Of a DNA stretch of 64,000 nt, positions 33,171-42,940 are shown piece after piece. Below the pieces are notes generated by a model. It saw nothing but the letters and a program-made list of their open reading frames with translations, was not told the DNA's origin and made no database searches. Made by a program: the position numbers and the translations under genes. The first letter of the stretch is position 1. Every line of letters starts with the position of its first letter. The stretch comes from Chloroflexota bacterium (GTDB lineage: Bacteria > Chloroflexota > Dehalococcoidia > FW602-bin16): the NCBI GenBank assembly GCA_004297765.1, contig SCTZ01000043.1, positions 24,380 through 88,379 of the forward strand, in the 5' to 3' direction.

Positions 33171-36100
33171 GTGTTGAGAAAGCTTGCTGGTATCGTTCCG
33201 GGGTTTGTGGTGTTTGTCGCGTTAGCGAGTATCGCTCTGGCGGGCTCCCTCTACTTCTGGGAGGGCTGGGATGGCGACTTCCGGCAATGGGGCGTGGTCC
33301 AGCCCCACTGGCAGGATGATGCCTTCATCGCCGGGAGCAATCTCTGGCTCCGCACCCGGTCGGGTCAGGTGTCGCCGACCTCGGCTCAGGTCTACCGCAA
33401 CGACGGCTTCCCGGCCGCCGGCGACTTCCAGGTCCGCTTTCACATCCGCTATGACCAGGTGACCGCCTACGGCACCGGGATCTCCCTCCAGACGGTGTCG
33501 GAGCCACAAGAGGCGGGCATCGGCAACGTCCTGCAGGTATGGCAGGACCAGAACAGCCGCGGCCGTATCACACTGTCCTTCTTAAGTCTAGACAACGTCG
33601 TTTGGTCCTCGGGACCAATGGATTATTCCACCGACCTGCACGTGATGCTGCGCTACATCGATGCGAATGTCTACCTGTACGTCAATACCAATTGGACCGG
33701 ATGGCAGTTGGTAGCCAGCGGCACGAACCTCCCCCGGCCCTACAGCGTTCTGTACGGAAACCCTCGCGTCATGCCCTGGTGGGGGAGTTGGACGACCTTC
33801 CACTCCGACTATTTCGCCGTCGACCTGCCTCCTGCACCGCCCACCATGGCGCCCGAGCCACCGTACACCGCAGGGAGCACGAATACCGTGTCGTGGTCGG
33901 CCGTCGCTGGAGCCACGAGCTACCTGGTCCAGAGGGCAACTGACTCTTTTTTTACGCAGAACCTAGTCGCCAGTCCCTGGCTCTCCGCGACAAGCTACAC
34001 CTTCGACGGGCTGGCCGATGGTCAGACTTACTATTACCGCGTCCAGGCCAGCGACGGAAGCCTCCCCTCGGGCTGGAGCAACGTGGTCTGGTCGCGACTC
34101 AGGACGCCGCGGGCCCCTGGGTGGCGATCGACTCTCACGTTAACCAAGGAAGCTACTACAGCAACGTCGGCACTATCAGCGTGTACGGTCGGGCAGGTGA
34201 CACGCGCAGCGGACTCAAGGAAACGGATTGGAGCATCGACGGCAACAACGCCACCCCTCGCCAAAAAACGGCCGTGCCTCCGGCTTCCTCTTGGATCGGC
34301 GGAGGCAACTGGAGCGGCCGCTGGGACGGACTGGCGGGCTACAACCGCCTTCGTTTCGCGGCGATCGACAATGTCGACAACTTCTCCGGTTGGAACTGGT
34401 GGGTCAACTTCTATGTGGACGCCGCGGCGCCCGATACGCCCCAACCTCCCACCTTCGGAGCAGCGACCACGAGCACAATCGAGGTTCGCTGGACATTGCC
34501 AGCAGATAGGGGTAGCGGAATCCAGGTGCCGTGGCTGGCCGGCGATGTCGGCACCTACGTACAGTCAAGCGCTGGCGACGATTACGGTTGGAGTACGGCA
34601 ACCACCAAGACGTGGGCTGGCCTTGCGCCCAATACCGAGTACCGGTGGCGCGTGCAGGCGAGAGACAACACAGGGGAGCGCTTCGGGGTCTGGCACAATA
34701 GCAGTGGATGGTCCGCCTGGGCTTCCACGCGCACTTTGGCCAACGGTCCCACTGGGCTGCTCGCCACCGGAGGTCCCACGGCACAGGGGAGGCAGATCAC
34801 CGTCTCTTGGGATGGCAACGGGAACCCACAGGGAACGGTGTATGAACTGTATTCGATAAGTAACGGGATCACTGTCTATTCTGGCCCAGGAACTAGCTTC
34901 GTGCAGCACGTGGGGACTGGGGAGACGAAGATCTACAGGGTGCGAGCAATCAACGGGAATGGCGTTCCGACGGCGTGGAGTGAGGACGCCACCGGCAACA
35001 GCCTTTTCTCGCCCCAGGTCGCGCGCAGCGTGAGCGGAGCGCTCAACAGCCAGCAAAACCAGATCGTCCTTACATGGCCCTCGGTGCCCGGAGCCAGCGG
35101 CTACGTCCTATGGGTCTATAACGGGTATCGGTACGAGGAGAATCGCTTGGGCGATGTGACGACGTGGAGCTCAGATGTAGCACGCCTGTATCCCACTCCG
35201 GATCAACTGACAGCCTGGACCAATCCATCCGACGATGTCTTCCGCTGGGACCGCAGCGGCGAACCGCTGCGTGACGACCTCAACGAGGTGTACGCTCGCT
35301 TTGGAGGAAGTCAAGCCAGCACGCACTACTTCTACTGGATGTACGTGGCTGCCCTAGATGCTCAAGGACGAGTATCAGGCTTGGTCGGCGACGGAGCGGC
35401 ATGGGCGGGGGGAGATAGCCTGGATCGAACGCCGCCGAAGGTTCCAACACCGACGGTTAGTCCAACGGGCTGGCACAATAGGAGCTTCACCTTCTCCTGG
35501 ATTAACCCCGGCGACGTCTGGTTTGGCGCCGTAAACGTCGCGAGCTACGACTGGCACACCGGGAACAACCCGGACCAGAGCACCGCGGCAAACAGCATCG
35601 CCGCTCTCGCCGACCGCCAGGGCGTGAATACTTTCTACGTCCGGGCCCGAGATCGGTCGGGCAACACCAGCCTCTACGGCGCCGTGGACTTTTACTATGA
35701 TTCGGTGGCTCCGGTCACGAGCCACAGTCTCTCCGGCCTGCAGGGCAATGAAGGATGGTGGCGCTCTGCGGTCCAGGTAACCCTATCGGCCTATGATAGC
35801 GCCTCCGGCGTGAAAGCAACCTATTATCGGGTGAACGCAGGCGCCTGGCAGACTTACACCAGTCCCTTCTCCGTGGCAGGGGATGGCCTTCACACGTTGG
35901 AATATTACTCTGTGGACACAGCAGGCAACACAGAGAACGTGCATTCCGTGAGTCCGATCGAGATAGATACCACCCCTCCAGCGACGGCGCACGCCATAGA
36001 AGGCACCGATTGGGGCAATGGCTACTTGGGTCCTGACGTCCGGGTTGCACTCACGGCAACCGATGAGACTTCGGGTGTGGCTGTAACTCGCTTCCGCTTC

Positions 36101-36604
36101 CTTCGAGCCAGTGACGGTAGTGTGGTTGTGCCGTGGACAACGTATGGCGGGCCTTTCGGTGCGCCGGGAGACGGAGAGTTTCGCGTGGAGTATTATTCGG
36201 AGGACAGGGCGGGAAATCAGGAGCAAGTGCAGTCCTTTACCTTGCGCGTGAGCTCGCCCAGGATCGAGCTATCGAGGCAGCATCCCTATCTGGTGCTCAT
36301 GGCAAGTAAGGTCGGGCAGCCGACCCAGATTCTGACCGGGCGGCTATTGGCTGGAGAGCCTCTACCAGGTCAATCGGTTGTCGTTCGCTGGACTGTTCCC
36401 GGCGATGATACGGAGTTCTCGAACAGCAAGATTGTGGTCACGGACTCTGAAGGGCGCTTTCGGGTCGACGCGGCCAACACCGGCGATCCAGACTTCGGCA
36501 CTACCGCCATCGGCACATGGCAGGCCAGAGCCGAGGCCATGGGCGCTGCCTCTGCGGCCGTCAATTGGGAAGTCAGGTGGTTCACGGTACATGTGGTGCA
36601 GTAA
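33171..36604 (+). pseudogene. Large secreted Ig/FN3-type surface protein with a frameshift
   Basis: The first frame starts at GTG 33171, behind GGGGAGGGG, with a signal helix (GIVPGFVVFVALASIALAGS). It holds a concanavalin-like N-terminal part and an FN3-like module (WSAVAGATSYLVQRATDS...DGQTYYYRVQASDG). Near 34092-34096 the sense passes to another frame (ATQDAAGPWVAIDSHVNQGS), which continues to 36604 with further FN3 modules, OmpL47-like modules (WWRSAVQVTLSAYDSASGVK, GLHTLEYYSVDTAGNTEN) and a C-terminal Ig-like domain. A one-base loss would explain the break. Intact, it would be a surface adhesin of about 1140 residues next to the pilus locus. Sequencing error is a real alternative. Confidence 0.7.
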
Positions 36605-36943
36605 TTCTGGGCGCAGGGCTTGCCAATAGGGCTTACAAGGCGGCCATTCGTTGAGGGTGAGCCAGGAAAACTGGCGCAAGAGGCAACGGCATGTCGGTTC
36701 TTCGATAAGCGAAGATGATCAAGGTTATATAGGACTTCTTTCCTATTGGCGAGGCGAATGCTTGGACCTAAAATATGACGACAGCCTGGCGATGCAAGCG
36801 GAAGCCGTCTTTTCCGACCGCATGGGCGGGTGCCAAAATGGATCCGTAAGTGGCAAAACACTTGCAGCGTCGGCGGTGGGGAAGAGAGGAGAACTTCTCT
36901 CTACGTTAGTCCGTAGCGACCCGGAAACGGAGCACCAAGTGGC
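36605..36943 (+). other. Intergenic region without recognised features
   Basis: About 340 bases with no convincing gene, RNA or repeat. The short open frame 36651-36959 has no plausible start signal and no family-like sequence. This may be the boundary between the surface-protein gene and the following island genes. Confidence 0.4.
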
Positions 36944-37891
36944 ATGCGCGTGGCGATAACCGGCGTCTCCGGATATCTCGGGACAAGGCTGTTGGCCTAT
37001 CTCGATCAACGTCCGGAGATCGAAACAATCATTGGGATGTCTCGGACGCGGCCCTCGTACGACTCGAAAAAGCTATCGTTCCACTCGATGGACATCAATG
37101 GTCCGATTGGCGACGTGCTGGCTGGCCACCAGGTGGATGCACTGGTCCACCTGGCCTGGGTATTCGAGCCCACTCACGATGAAGAGGCTGCTCGTAGGGT
37201 CAACGTCGGTGGCACGAGGAACGTGTTACGGGTCTGTGATGAGCTAGGCATCAAGAAAATAGTTTACGCTGGCTCGACAACGGCCTACGGAGCACATCCG
37301 GACAATCCCGTCCCTTTGACCGAGGATCGCCCCGTGCGAGGCAATCCTCTTTTCCAATACTCTCGGGACAAGGCCGCGGTGGACGCGATCCTCCGGGAGT
37401 ACCAGGGCTCACACTCTGACGCATGTCTCTCCATCACAAGAGTGTGTATAGTTGTCGGTCCCAACACCGACAACTACCTTGCGCGTTACATGAGCCGCCC
37501 GGTCGTCTTCACTGTACGGGGGTACGATCCTCCACTCCAGTTTCTGCAGGAGGATGACTTCGTCGCAGTCATGACCAAGCTAGTTATGCATGACTTCCCT
37601 GGCGTCTATAACCTCGCCGGCGACGGAACAGTACAGCTCAGTGAGCTTGGTCGGCTTTTCGGCGCCCGTGTAGTTCCTTTGCCATATCGGGTCATTCATC
37701 CGCTGATGGCCGCCTTTTGGGCCCTTCGCGTCAAGGCGGTGGTGGAAGCACCTCCCTCACTGCTGGACTTCATCAGATTTCCTTGGGTAGCGGACTGCAG
37801 CAAGGCCAAACGCGAGCTTGGTTTTCAACCCAGGTACACGTCACAAGAGGCGCTGCTCTCTTACATCGAGGCCCACCGGAGCTCAAGATAG
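36944..37891 (+). CDS. NAD-dependent epimerase/dehydratase (extended SDR)
   Basis: The 315-residue protein has the Rossmann signature near the N-terminus (VAITGVSGYLGTRLL, a GxxGxxG variant), a Ser in YAGSTTAYGAH and the catalytic Tyr-x3-Lys in FQYSRDKAAVD (about residue 141). It is an extended SDR of the nucleotide-sugar epimerase type. The substrate cannot be told; a role in surface glycan synthesis is possible. No operon partner is visible, and the next gene begins 57 bases later on the same strand. Confidence 0.8.
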   Translation: MRVAITGVSGYLGTRLLAYLDQRPEIETIIGMSRTRPSYDSKKLSFHSMDINGPIGDVLAGHQVDALVHLAWVFEPTHDEEAARRVNVGGTRNVLRVCDELGIKKIVYAGSTTAYGAHPDNPVPLTEDRPVRGNPLFQYSRDKAAVDAILREYQGSHSDACLSITRVCIVVGPNTDNYLARYMSRPVVFTVRGYDPPLQFLQEDDFVAVMTKLVMHDFPGVYNLAGDGTVQLSELGRLFGARVVPLPYRVIHPLMAAFWALRVKAVVEAPPSLLDFIRFPWVADCSKAKRELGFQPRYTSQEALLSYIEAHRSSR

Positions 37892-37948
37892 CATCTTGTC
37901 ATGGATCAAGAACATGAAAGGTAGTTCCGAGATTCGTTAGCGAGGACT

Positions 37949-39913
37949 GTGGTGGGGTTGCTGGGATTGCTGGGCTGGCTTGATGCGATCTGGCTATCTC
38001 GCTACTTCGAGATAGACGTCGCCTTAGCGAGCATGGCTATTGCCCTCTGGATGGGGCTATACTTGTTGCGGCGAGGCGCAGGGACGCCGGTCGGGCTTCT
38101 CGGCGCTTCGGCACTTCTCTTTCTGGCTCTCATCTACACCTTCGAAGCCATGCTGGATGCTCCCGGCACCACGGCCAGCCAGTACGAGCTACTTCTTCGC
38201 ACTCAAGCCCTTTTTGTTCCTTCAGCCATCAGCGTCTGGACCGGCCTCGCTTTCCTCGTGAAGAGCCAGAGGCGTGTGACGACCACCGTGAAACGGGTGT
38301 GGCTGGCCATCGGCATTGTTTGGGCAAGCCAGGTCTGGCTGCGGGCCTTTACCAACTGGCACTACGACTACGCCCACATCTACCCGAGCCCCTCTCCCTG
38401 GCAGGGCTGGTGGACGCCCGCAGGACCAGGGTTCATGACCTTTGCCGTCCTGGTTGTCGTTGGCCTGGTATGGTCTGTGTACAATATCTTTTCTTCCGTC
38501 TATGACGAGGTTGGAAGCCTTCGAGCGATCCCAAGCGTCAGGCAATTCTGGCCCCTCTTCGCCGGAGCGACGCTCTTCTTGCTCGGCGTGGGCTACCTGG
38601 TGGTCGTCTATGCTATCGGTATCGATGCTCCTGAGGTAATAGGACTGGCCGGCGTGACGTTGGGCGTCGTGGCTTTGGGATTTGGCGTCTTCTGGCACAA
38701 TGCGTTCGTCGAAGAAGGTCGCGATATCACCACTGATTTCCTGTATTCGCTTGCTGGCATGAGCGGCGTCATGATGCTGTACGCACCAATTGTCTACTTG
38801 GCGGACGGCTTCGACAAGTTGGGCGTGGGTCCGGTTGTCGCTCTCACGGCGATACTCGTGATCACCCACTCACTTCATGATGTCGCCTACCGCCTTTTTG
38901 ACAGTCTTCTCGAACGCGTTGGCCTGACGCGGTGGACGATGGGGCATCGGTCCCGTCGGGAGATGTTGCTGCGGGCGCAGCCTGACGAGAGCCATGCTGT
39001 CCTCAAGGAGCGGCTGGCAGTATTGCTGGATCAGTTGTGTCGCGAGGTATCGACCAACCGCGGCTTGGTCGCCACGTGCGATAGCAGCAGTTTCATCGTG
39101 CAGGTCACCTTCGGGGCAGCCGCGTTGCCCTCGCGACTGACATCGCCGGAGTTGGTCGGTGAGAGCATCTGCAAGATACCGCCGCACCGCCAGCTAGGCG
39201 AGCTCAAGGGCATGGGCATCATCGTTCCATTGATCACTCAGGGTCGACAGGGCGGTGTGGTAGTCCTGGGAAACAAGCGCTACGACGACGGCGAGATCAA
39301 CCGGATCATCGTGCATGCCGAAGCGATGCAAAGGGCGATAGAGATGCGAGAGGTGGCCGAAGAGATCGGCCGTCTCGAAAGAAAACTGACGCGGTTGCAG
39401 CACCAGCAGCAGCCGGCAGTAACAAGCGCAGACAAGGATCTTGTGACCATCTGCGCGAAGGCTGGTTTGACCTTCGGAAATGTGAGCGAGGTCATCGCCG
39501 CAGCCACCGATATGCTCGAAAAGTTCAGGGAGGATCCATACGCTCTGGAGACCAATCCCTTTTTGAACTGCACGACGGTGCAGTCTAAGCTGGGCCGCAG
39601 TCGGGATCGAAGCCAGGCCGTGGAAATCCTCGAGGACGAAATAGCCCGTACAGTCGCTTCGATGAAACCAGCTCACCAACAAGGATACGACCGGCGGAGA
39701 TGGACCTACCTACATTGCCGCTACATAGAGAGGTACGGCAAAGATGGACGACGGCTGACGATGGAAGAGATTGCCAACGTTACAGGCGTTTCGCGAAAGA
39801 CTCTGACGCGCCACCACGAGAGAGTCATCCGGGAGTTCGTACTGGCTTTCCTCGACGCCGAGCGACAGGCACTGGCCACGAGATCGTCCGCCCGGTCTCT
39901 TCCGATAGCCTGA
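37949..39913 (+). CDS. Membrane-anchored sensor with GAF-like region and C-terminal helix-turn-helix
   Basis: The 654-residue protein starts at GTG 37949 after GAGGA. Eight or nine membrane helices (residues 1-310) look like the sensor part of membrane histidine kinases. A soluble GAF-like region follows (about 345-460, REVSTNRGLVATCDSS...GIIVPLITQGRQGGVVVLGNK), then a coiled coil (REVAEEIGRLERKLTRLQHQ). The C-terminal domain ends in a HTH (LTMEEIANVTGVSRKTLTRHHERVI, about 606-630). There is no kinase domain, so it is probably a membrane-tethered one-component regulator, like CadC in principle. It lies beside a phased TGTCCC array that could be its target. Confidence 0.6.
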   Translation: MVGLLGLLGWLDAIWLSRYFEIDVALASMAIALWMGLYLLRRGAGTPVGLLGASALLFLALIYTFEAMLDAPGTTASQYELLLRTQALFVPSAISVWTGLAFLVKSQRRVTTTVKRVWLAIGIVWASQVWLRAFTNWHYDYAHIYPSPSPWQGWWTPAGPGFMTFAVLVVVGLVWSVYNIFSSVYDEVGSLRAIPSVRQFWPLFAGATLFLLGVGYLVVVYAIGIDAPEVIGLAGVTLGVVALGFGVFWHNAFVEEGRDITTDFLYSLAGMSGVMMLYAPIVYLADGFDKLGVGPVVALTAILVITHSLHDVAYRLFDSLLERVGLTRWTMGHRSRREMLLRAQPDESHAVLKERLAVLLDQLCREVSTNRGLVATCDSSSFIVQVTFGAAALPSRLTSPELVGESICKIPPHRQLGELKGMGIIVPLITQGRQGGVVVLGNKRYDDGEINRIIVHAEAMQRAIEMREVAEEIGRLERKLTRLQHQQQPAVTSADKDLVTICAKAGLTFGNVSEVIAAATDMLEKFREDPYALETNPFLNCTTVQSKLGRSRDRSQAVEILEDEIARTVASMKPAHQQGYDRRRWTYLHCRYIERYGKDGRRLTMEEIANVTGVSRKTLTRHHERVIREFVLAFLDAERQALATRSSARSLPIA

Positions 39914-39972
39914 GACCTTCTGCGTGCCCACTGTCCCCTCCTCTTCGACTGGTCCAAGGCCGGATGACGAGT

Positions 39973-40134
39973 TAGTCACAGACGAATTCACCCCATGATG
40001 TGGCCCGACACCGACGTTTCCTCCTGATTGTCCCACTCTGTCCCCGGTCGTGTCCCAGAATGTCCCAGCGTGTCCCTGATGTTCCCCATTTCTTTGATGG
40101 ATTTGGCGAGCCGCACTACAGTGATAGTCACAGA
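39973..40134 (+). repeat. Phased TGTCCC array between TAGTCACAGA direct repeats
   Basis: TGTCCC occurs at 40029, 40039, 40051, 40061 and 40071, with a variant TGTTCCC at 40080. The steps of 9-12 bases place every copy on the same helix face. The array is flanked by two copies of TAGTCACAGA (39973-39982 and 40125-40134). Another TGTCCCC lies at about 39939. It lies in the gap between the membrane regulator and the ParB-like gene, so it may be an operator, a partition site or a replication/transfer origin. Confidence 0.55.
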
Positions 40135-40202
40135 AGTGGACCATGGCTAGCGGTCGCTATCTGGCTAGAGCGAGACCGGCGTGAGCTCAAGAACTCGGTT
40201 CG

Positions 40203-41156
40203 ATGGTCTGGGGACGGATGAGGCGGGACATCACCGATCGCATGTGCCAAAGAGAGTGCGCTGACTGCCCGTTGCAGGGTGTGACTCCCGGCGATTGTCC
40301 GGGGGACTGCATGGGATGCTCGTACTCCGAATACTGCCCATGTGGGAACCGCTTTATTCATCCCCAGTTCGATCAGCTTGCCGGAGGTCAGGCGAGAAGT
40401 GCGCAGGCACAGGAGATTTCCATTGAGCACATCCGGCGGGACACGCCAAAGCCCCCCGTGGCCGAATACGATAAAGGGATGATACGCATGCTTGCCAGGG
40501 TTCTGAAGGTACTGGGGCAACCCAGACCACTCATCGTTAAACCGCAGAAGGGAAACCAACTGAAGTATCGCATAGTAGGTGGTATGGACATTCTGCTCGG
40601 CGCGATCGCTCTCGGCTGGAAGAACGTGTCGGCCCAAGTCATCGATCTCGACGACCACGAGGCAGCCATGCAGTTCTACCGCGCGGAGCTGCTGCGGCTG
40701 GATCTATCATGGGAAGACCAGGCTCGTTGCGTTCTGGCGATACAGGACCTTTACCACGAGCGGCACCCCTTGCCACCGTCCTTGGCTACCTTGAGCACGC
40801 TTTCAGGGCTGAGCCCATCGCGAACCCGCGACTTGTTGCATGGCATCACCCTGCTAAAGAAGCACCGACTGAGCGATGGTACGATCCCGTTCCCCACCCT
40901 ACTTCGCTCGGTGAGGCTGACGTATCCCGAGGCTATGCAACGAGAATTGATCCGCGGCCTGGTCGATGAGGAATGGACACGCAGGCGTGCTACCAGCCAT
41001 GCCACGTCGAGGATACGAAAGCAGACTCTCAACGTTGTTGGACAGGATGACGGCAACTCCTCAGGAAATGGCCGTCCGTCTCCGGTCAGCGTCAACCGAG
41101 TGCGACAGCTTGCACAGGTAGTGCCGCCTGCGAGAGTTGGCGTCGGAGGTCGCTAG
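40203..41156 (+). CDS. ParB-like protein with an N-terminal eight-cysteine cluster
   Basis: The 317-residue protein begins with eight cysteines within residues 15-47 in the order C-x3-C-x2-C, C-x3-C-x2-C, C-x-C, suggesting bound metal, Fe-S or zinc. A ParB-like domain follows: QEISIEHIRRD, then QPRPLIVKPQKGNQLKYRIVGG and GAIALGWKNVSAQVID. A helix-turn-helix comes next (LSTLSGLSPSRTRDLLHGI). The usual GERRxRA box of ParB nuclease-like domains is replaced by GGMDILLGA. It may bind the upstream TGTCCC array. The DnaB-like gene follows directly, as in replication or partition modules of mobile elements. Confidence 0.6.
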   Translation: MVWGRMRRDITDRMCQRECADCPLQGVTPGDCPGDCMGCSYSEYCPCGNRFIHPQFDQLAGGQARSAQAQEISIEHIRRDTPKPPVAEYDKGMIRMLARVLKVLGQPRPLIVKPQKGNQLKYRIVGGMDILLGAIALGWKNVSAQVIDLDDHEAAMQFYRAELLRLDLSWEDQARCVLAIQDLYHERHPLPPSLATLSTLSGLSPSRTRDLLHGITLLKKHRLSDGTIPFPTLLRSVRLTYPEAMQRELIRGLVDEEWTRRRATSHATSRIRKQTLNVVGQDDGNSSGNGRPSPVSVNRVRQLAQVVPPARVGVGGR

Positions 41157-42203
41157 ATGGGAAATGACGTCCCGAGTCGCGATAAGTCACACATGCTCCC
41201 CGTGCTACCGCTGGGACTGAGCTTCCCAAAGACCCTGTCACAGGTGGTCCTGGAGGCGGACGCACGGATTGCTGCCGATCGGCTCAAAGGATACCGGCCT
41301 GTGCCTACCGGCTTCGAGTCCCTAGACGTCACCATGGGCGGCGGCCTACATCCAGGAGATCTGGTTCTCGTCGGGGGGCGACAAGGCATCGGAAAGACAA
41401 TCTTCGCCCTCCAAACGGCGCGTAACATCGCCCTTTCCGGTCAGACCAGAAGTTGCTACGTCTGCTTCGAACATGACGAGGAGTATCTTTTCAACCGATT
41501 GGTCTGCTTTGAGAGCGTGGAATCCCTTCCAACGGACGAGGTGGGACTGGATCTGCCGACCTTGCATCGCTACATTGCTACGGAGAGATCCTCCCGAGCG
41601 ATCGGCCTCAATGCCATTCTGGCGCAGGATGCGGCTGCATCCCGTGCCATGCAAAACATCGCCCGCTACTGGCAAAGACTGTCGCTAAGCAAGGGGAATC
41701 CGCTACGTACGACCTTGAAGGTGTTGGACTTATACGTCCAAGAGCTACAGCGCCATGGCGGCGATCTCGTACTCTTGATCGATTACCTGCAAAAGATCTC
41801 GCTCAACCGCAACCGAGAAGATGTGACCGATGAAGAGAAAGTGACCATCATCGCCGAAGGACTCAAAGATCTGGCGCTATCACGGAACGTCTCCATCGTG
41901 GCTCTGGCCGCTGCGGACAAGGATGGGCTTAAGCACGACCGGGTCCGCCTTGCCGACCTGAGGGGAGGGACGGCACTACAGTACGAGTGCGACATCGCCA
42001 TCATTATGAATCCAGCAGCCTTGCACGGCGAAAAGCCAAGGAAACGGACAGTGCTATTCTCGATAGAGAAGAACCGTAGCGGACCGACGGACGTGGAGTT
42101 GGAGTTCGATCTGTGGGGAGAGTTCTTCAGGTTTGACATAAAGGGGCGGCGTAGCTCCCCCGGACCTGCCCAGCAAGGCGCTGACAAATCGATTCGCTCA
42201 TAA
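41157..42203 (+). CDS. DnaB-C/RadA-like RecA-fold ATPase
   Basis: The 348-residue protein matches the C-terminal motor of DnaB-type helicases: PTGFESLDVTMGGGLHPGDL, Walker A GGRQGIGKT (about residues 75-83), a Walker B VLLIDYLQKISL with the DnaB-like DYLQ, and DLRGGTALQYECDIAIIMN. The DnaB N-terminal domain is absent, so it is either a short helicase of a mobile element or a RadA/KaiC-type ATPase. ATG 41157 follows the ParB-like stop directly. The pair looks like a replication module. Confidence 0.75.
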   Translation: MGNDVPSRDKSHMLPVLPLGLSFPKTLSQVVLEADARIAADRLKGYRPVPTGFESLDVTMGGGLHPGDLVLVGGRQGIGKTIFALQTARNIALSGQTRSCYVCFEHDEEYLFNRLVCFESVESLPTDEVGLDLPTLHRYIATERSSRAIGLNAILAQDAAASRAMQNIARYWQRLSLSKGNPLRTTLKVLDLYVQELQRHGGDLVLLIDYLQKISLNRNREDVTDEEKVTIIAEGLKDLALSRNVSIVALAAADKDGLKHDRVRLADLRGGTALQYECDIAIIMNPAALHGEKPRKRTVLFSIEKNRSGPTDVELEFDLWGEFFRFDIKGRRSSPGPAQQGADKSIRS

Positions 42204-42237
42204 CCTGAGGGGCGACGAAAAGGAGAATTACCGCGAC

Positions 42238-42486
42238 ATGGTTAGAACTGAGCGGCCTGTCCAAGGTGACACACATGAGCCCGGAAAGGCAATACTGAGC
42301 GACAAACTACTTATCCGTGTCGATGAAGCAGCACGGATGTGCTCGCTTGGCCGATCCAAGATGTATGAGATGGTGGCGAAGGGTCTGATCCCGAGCGTGC
42401 GCATCGGTAGGGCCGTAAGAATTCCGATAACCGCGCTTCATTCATGGATAGAAAAGCAGATGGACGGAACAAGCAATGGGTTCTGA
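42238..42486 (+). CDS. Excisionase-type helix-turn-helix protein
   Basis: The 82-residue protein contains a MerR/excisionase-like winged helix: LLIRVDEAARMCSLGRSKMY, then EMVAKGLIPSVRIGRAVRIP and ALHSWIEKQ. Such proteins are recombination directionality factors or small regulators and usually sit just before the integrase gene, as here. AAAGGAG lies 14 bases upstream of the ATG, which is somewhat far. Confidence 0.8.
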   Translation: MVRTERPVQGDTHEPGKAILSDKLLIRVDEAARMCSLGRSKMYEMVAKGLIPSVRIGRAVRIPITALHSWIEKQMDGTSNGF

Positions 42487-42488
42487 GA

Positions 42489-42752
42489 ATGCACTACCCT
42501 CTGATCGAACTTGAACCCCAGCCACTCCTTGCTCTGATCGATGCGCTCTTCCTACCGCCAAACCTGGCCGCTGTCTTGGACATAACCCCGACGACATTGT
42601 ATCATCGACCGTGGAACACTGCGTTTGTTCACTGGCTGGCACTACTTGGCAGGAGTACAATGGCGGCCGCTTCGAACAGGATACGGACGTCAGAATGGCG
42701 TGCGTATCATCACGGGAGCGAGACAATGCTGGAGCTCCAGTCGTGGCGCTAG
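42489..42752 (+). CDS. Possible small hypothetical protein, 87 residues
   Basis: ATG 42489 follows the excisionase stop by two bases and opens a frame with MHYPLIELEPQPLLALIDAL and FLPPNLAAVLDITPTTLYHR, a leucine/proline-rich first half that reads like protein. The second half is less convincing. No SD or known family. It may be a degraded gene between excisionase and integrase. Confidence 0.3.
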   Translation: MHYPLIELEPQPLLALIDALFLPPNLAAVLDITPTTLYHRPWNTAFVHWLALLGRSTMAAASNRIRTSEWRAYHHGSETMLELQSWR

Positions 42753-42940
42753 AGCGCTCCTCAAGGCGCGTGGGCACGGCAACAGAGCAGCGGGGTTCGA
42801 GCGGTTGGCCTGACCGCCAAAGGTGGTCCTGCTTTGTTCACCTGCATGACTCCAGGAATCCACAATGACACCCATCACATCGCACCAATTCGTGGCGTTG
42901 GAATCAGAACAGCGCAAATCTTGTAACTGAGGTGGTGAGG
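42753..42940 (+). other. Non-coding gap before the integrase gene
   Basis: No gene or RNA recognised. GAGGTGGTGAGG at 42929-42940 serves as ribosome-binding site for the integrase ATG at 42941. The integrase or excisionase binding sites could lie here, but no clear repeat is seen. Confidence 0.4.

Noticed and set aside
36651..36959. 102-codon plus-strand frame before the epimerase gene
   Set aside because: No ribosome-binding site, no family resemblance, and it overlaps the epimerase start.
39973..40134. CRISPR array
   Set aside because: The repeat unit is only 6-7 bases and phased at about one helix turn; there are no spacers of CRISPR size and no cas genes.
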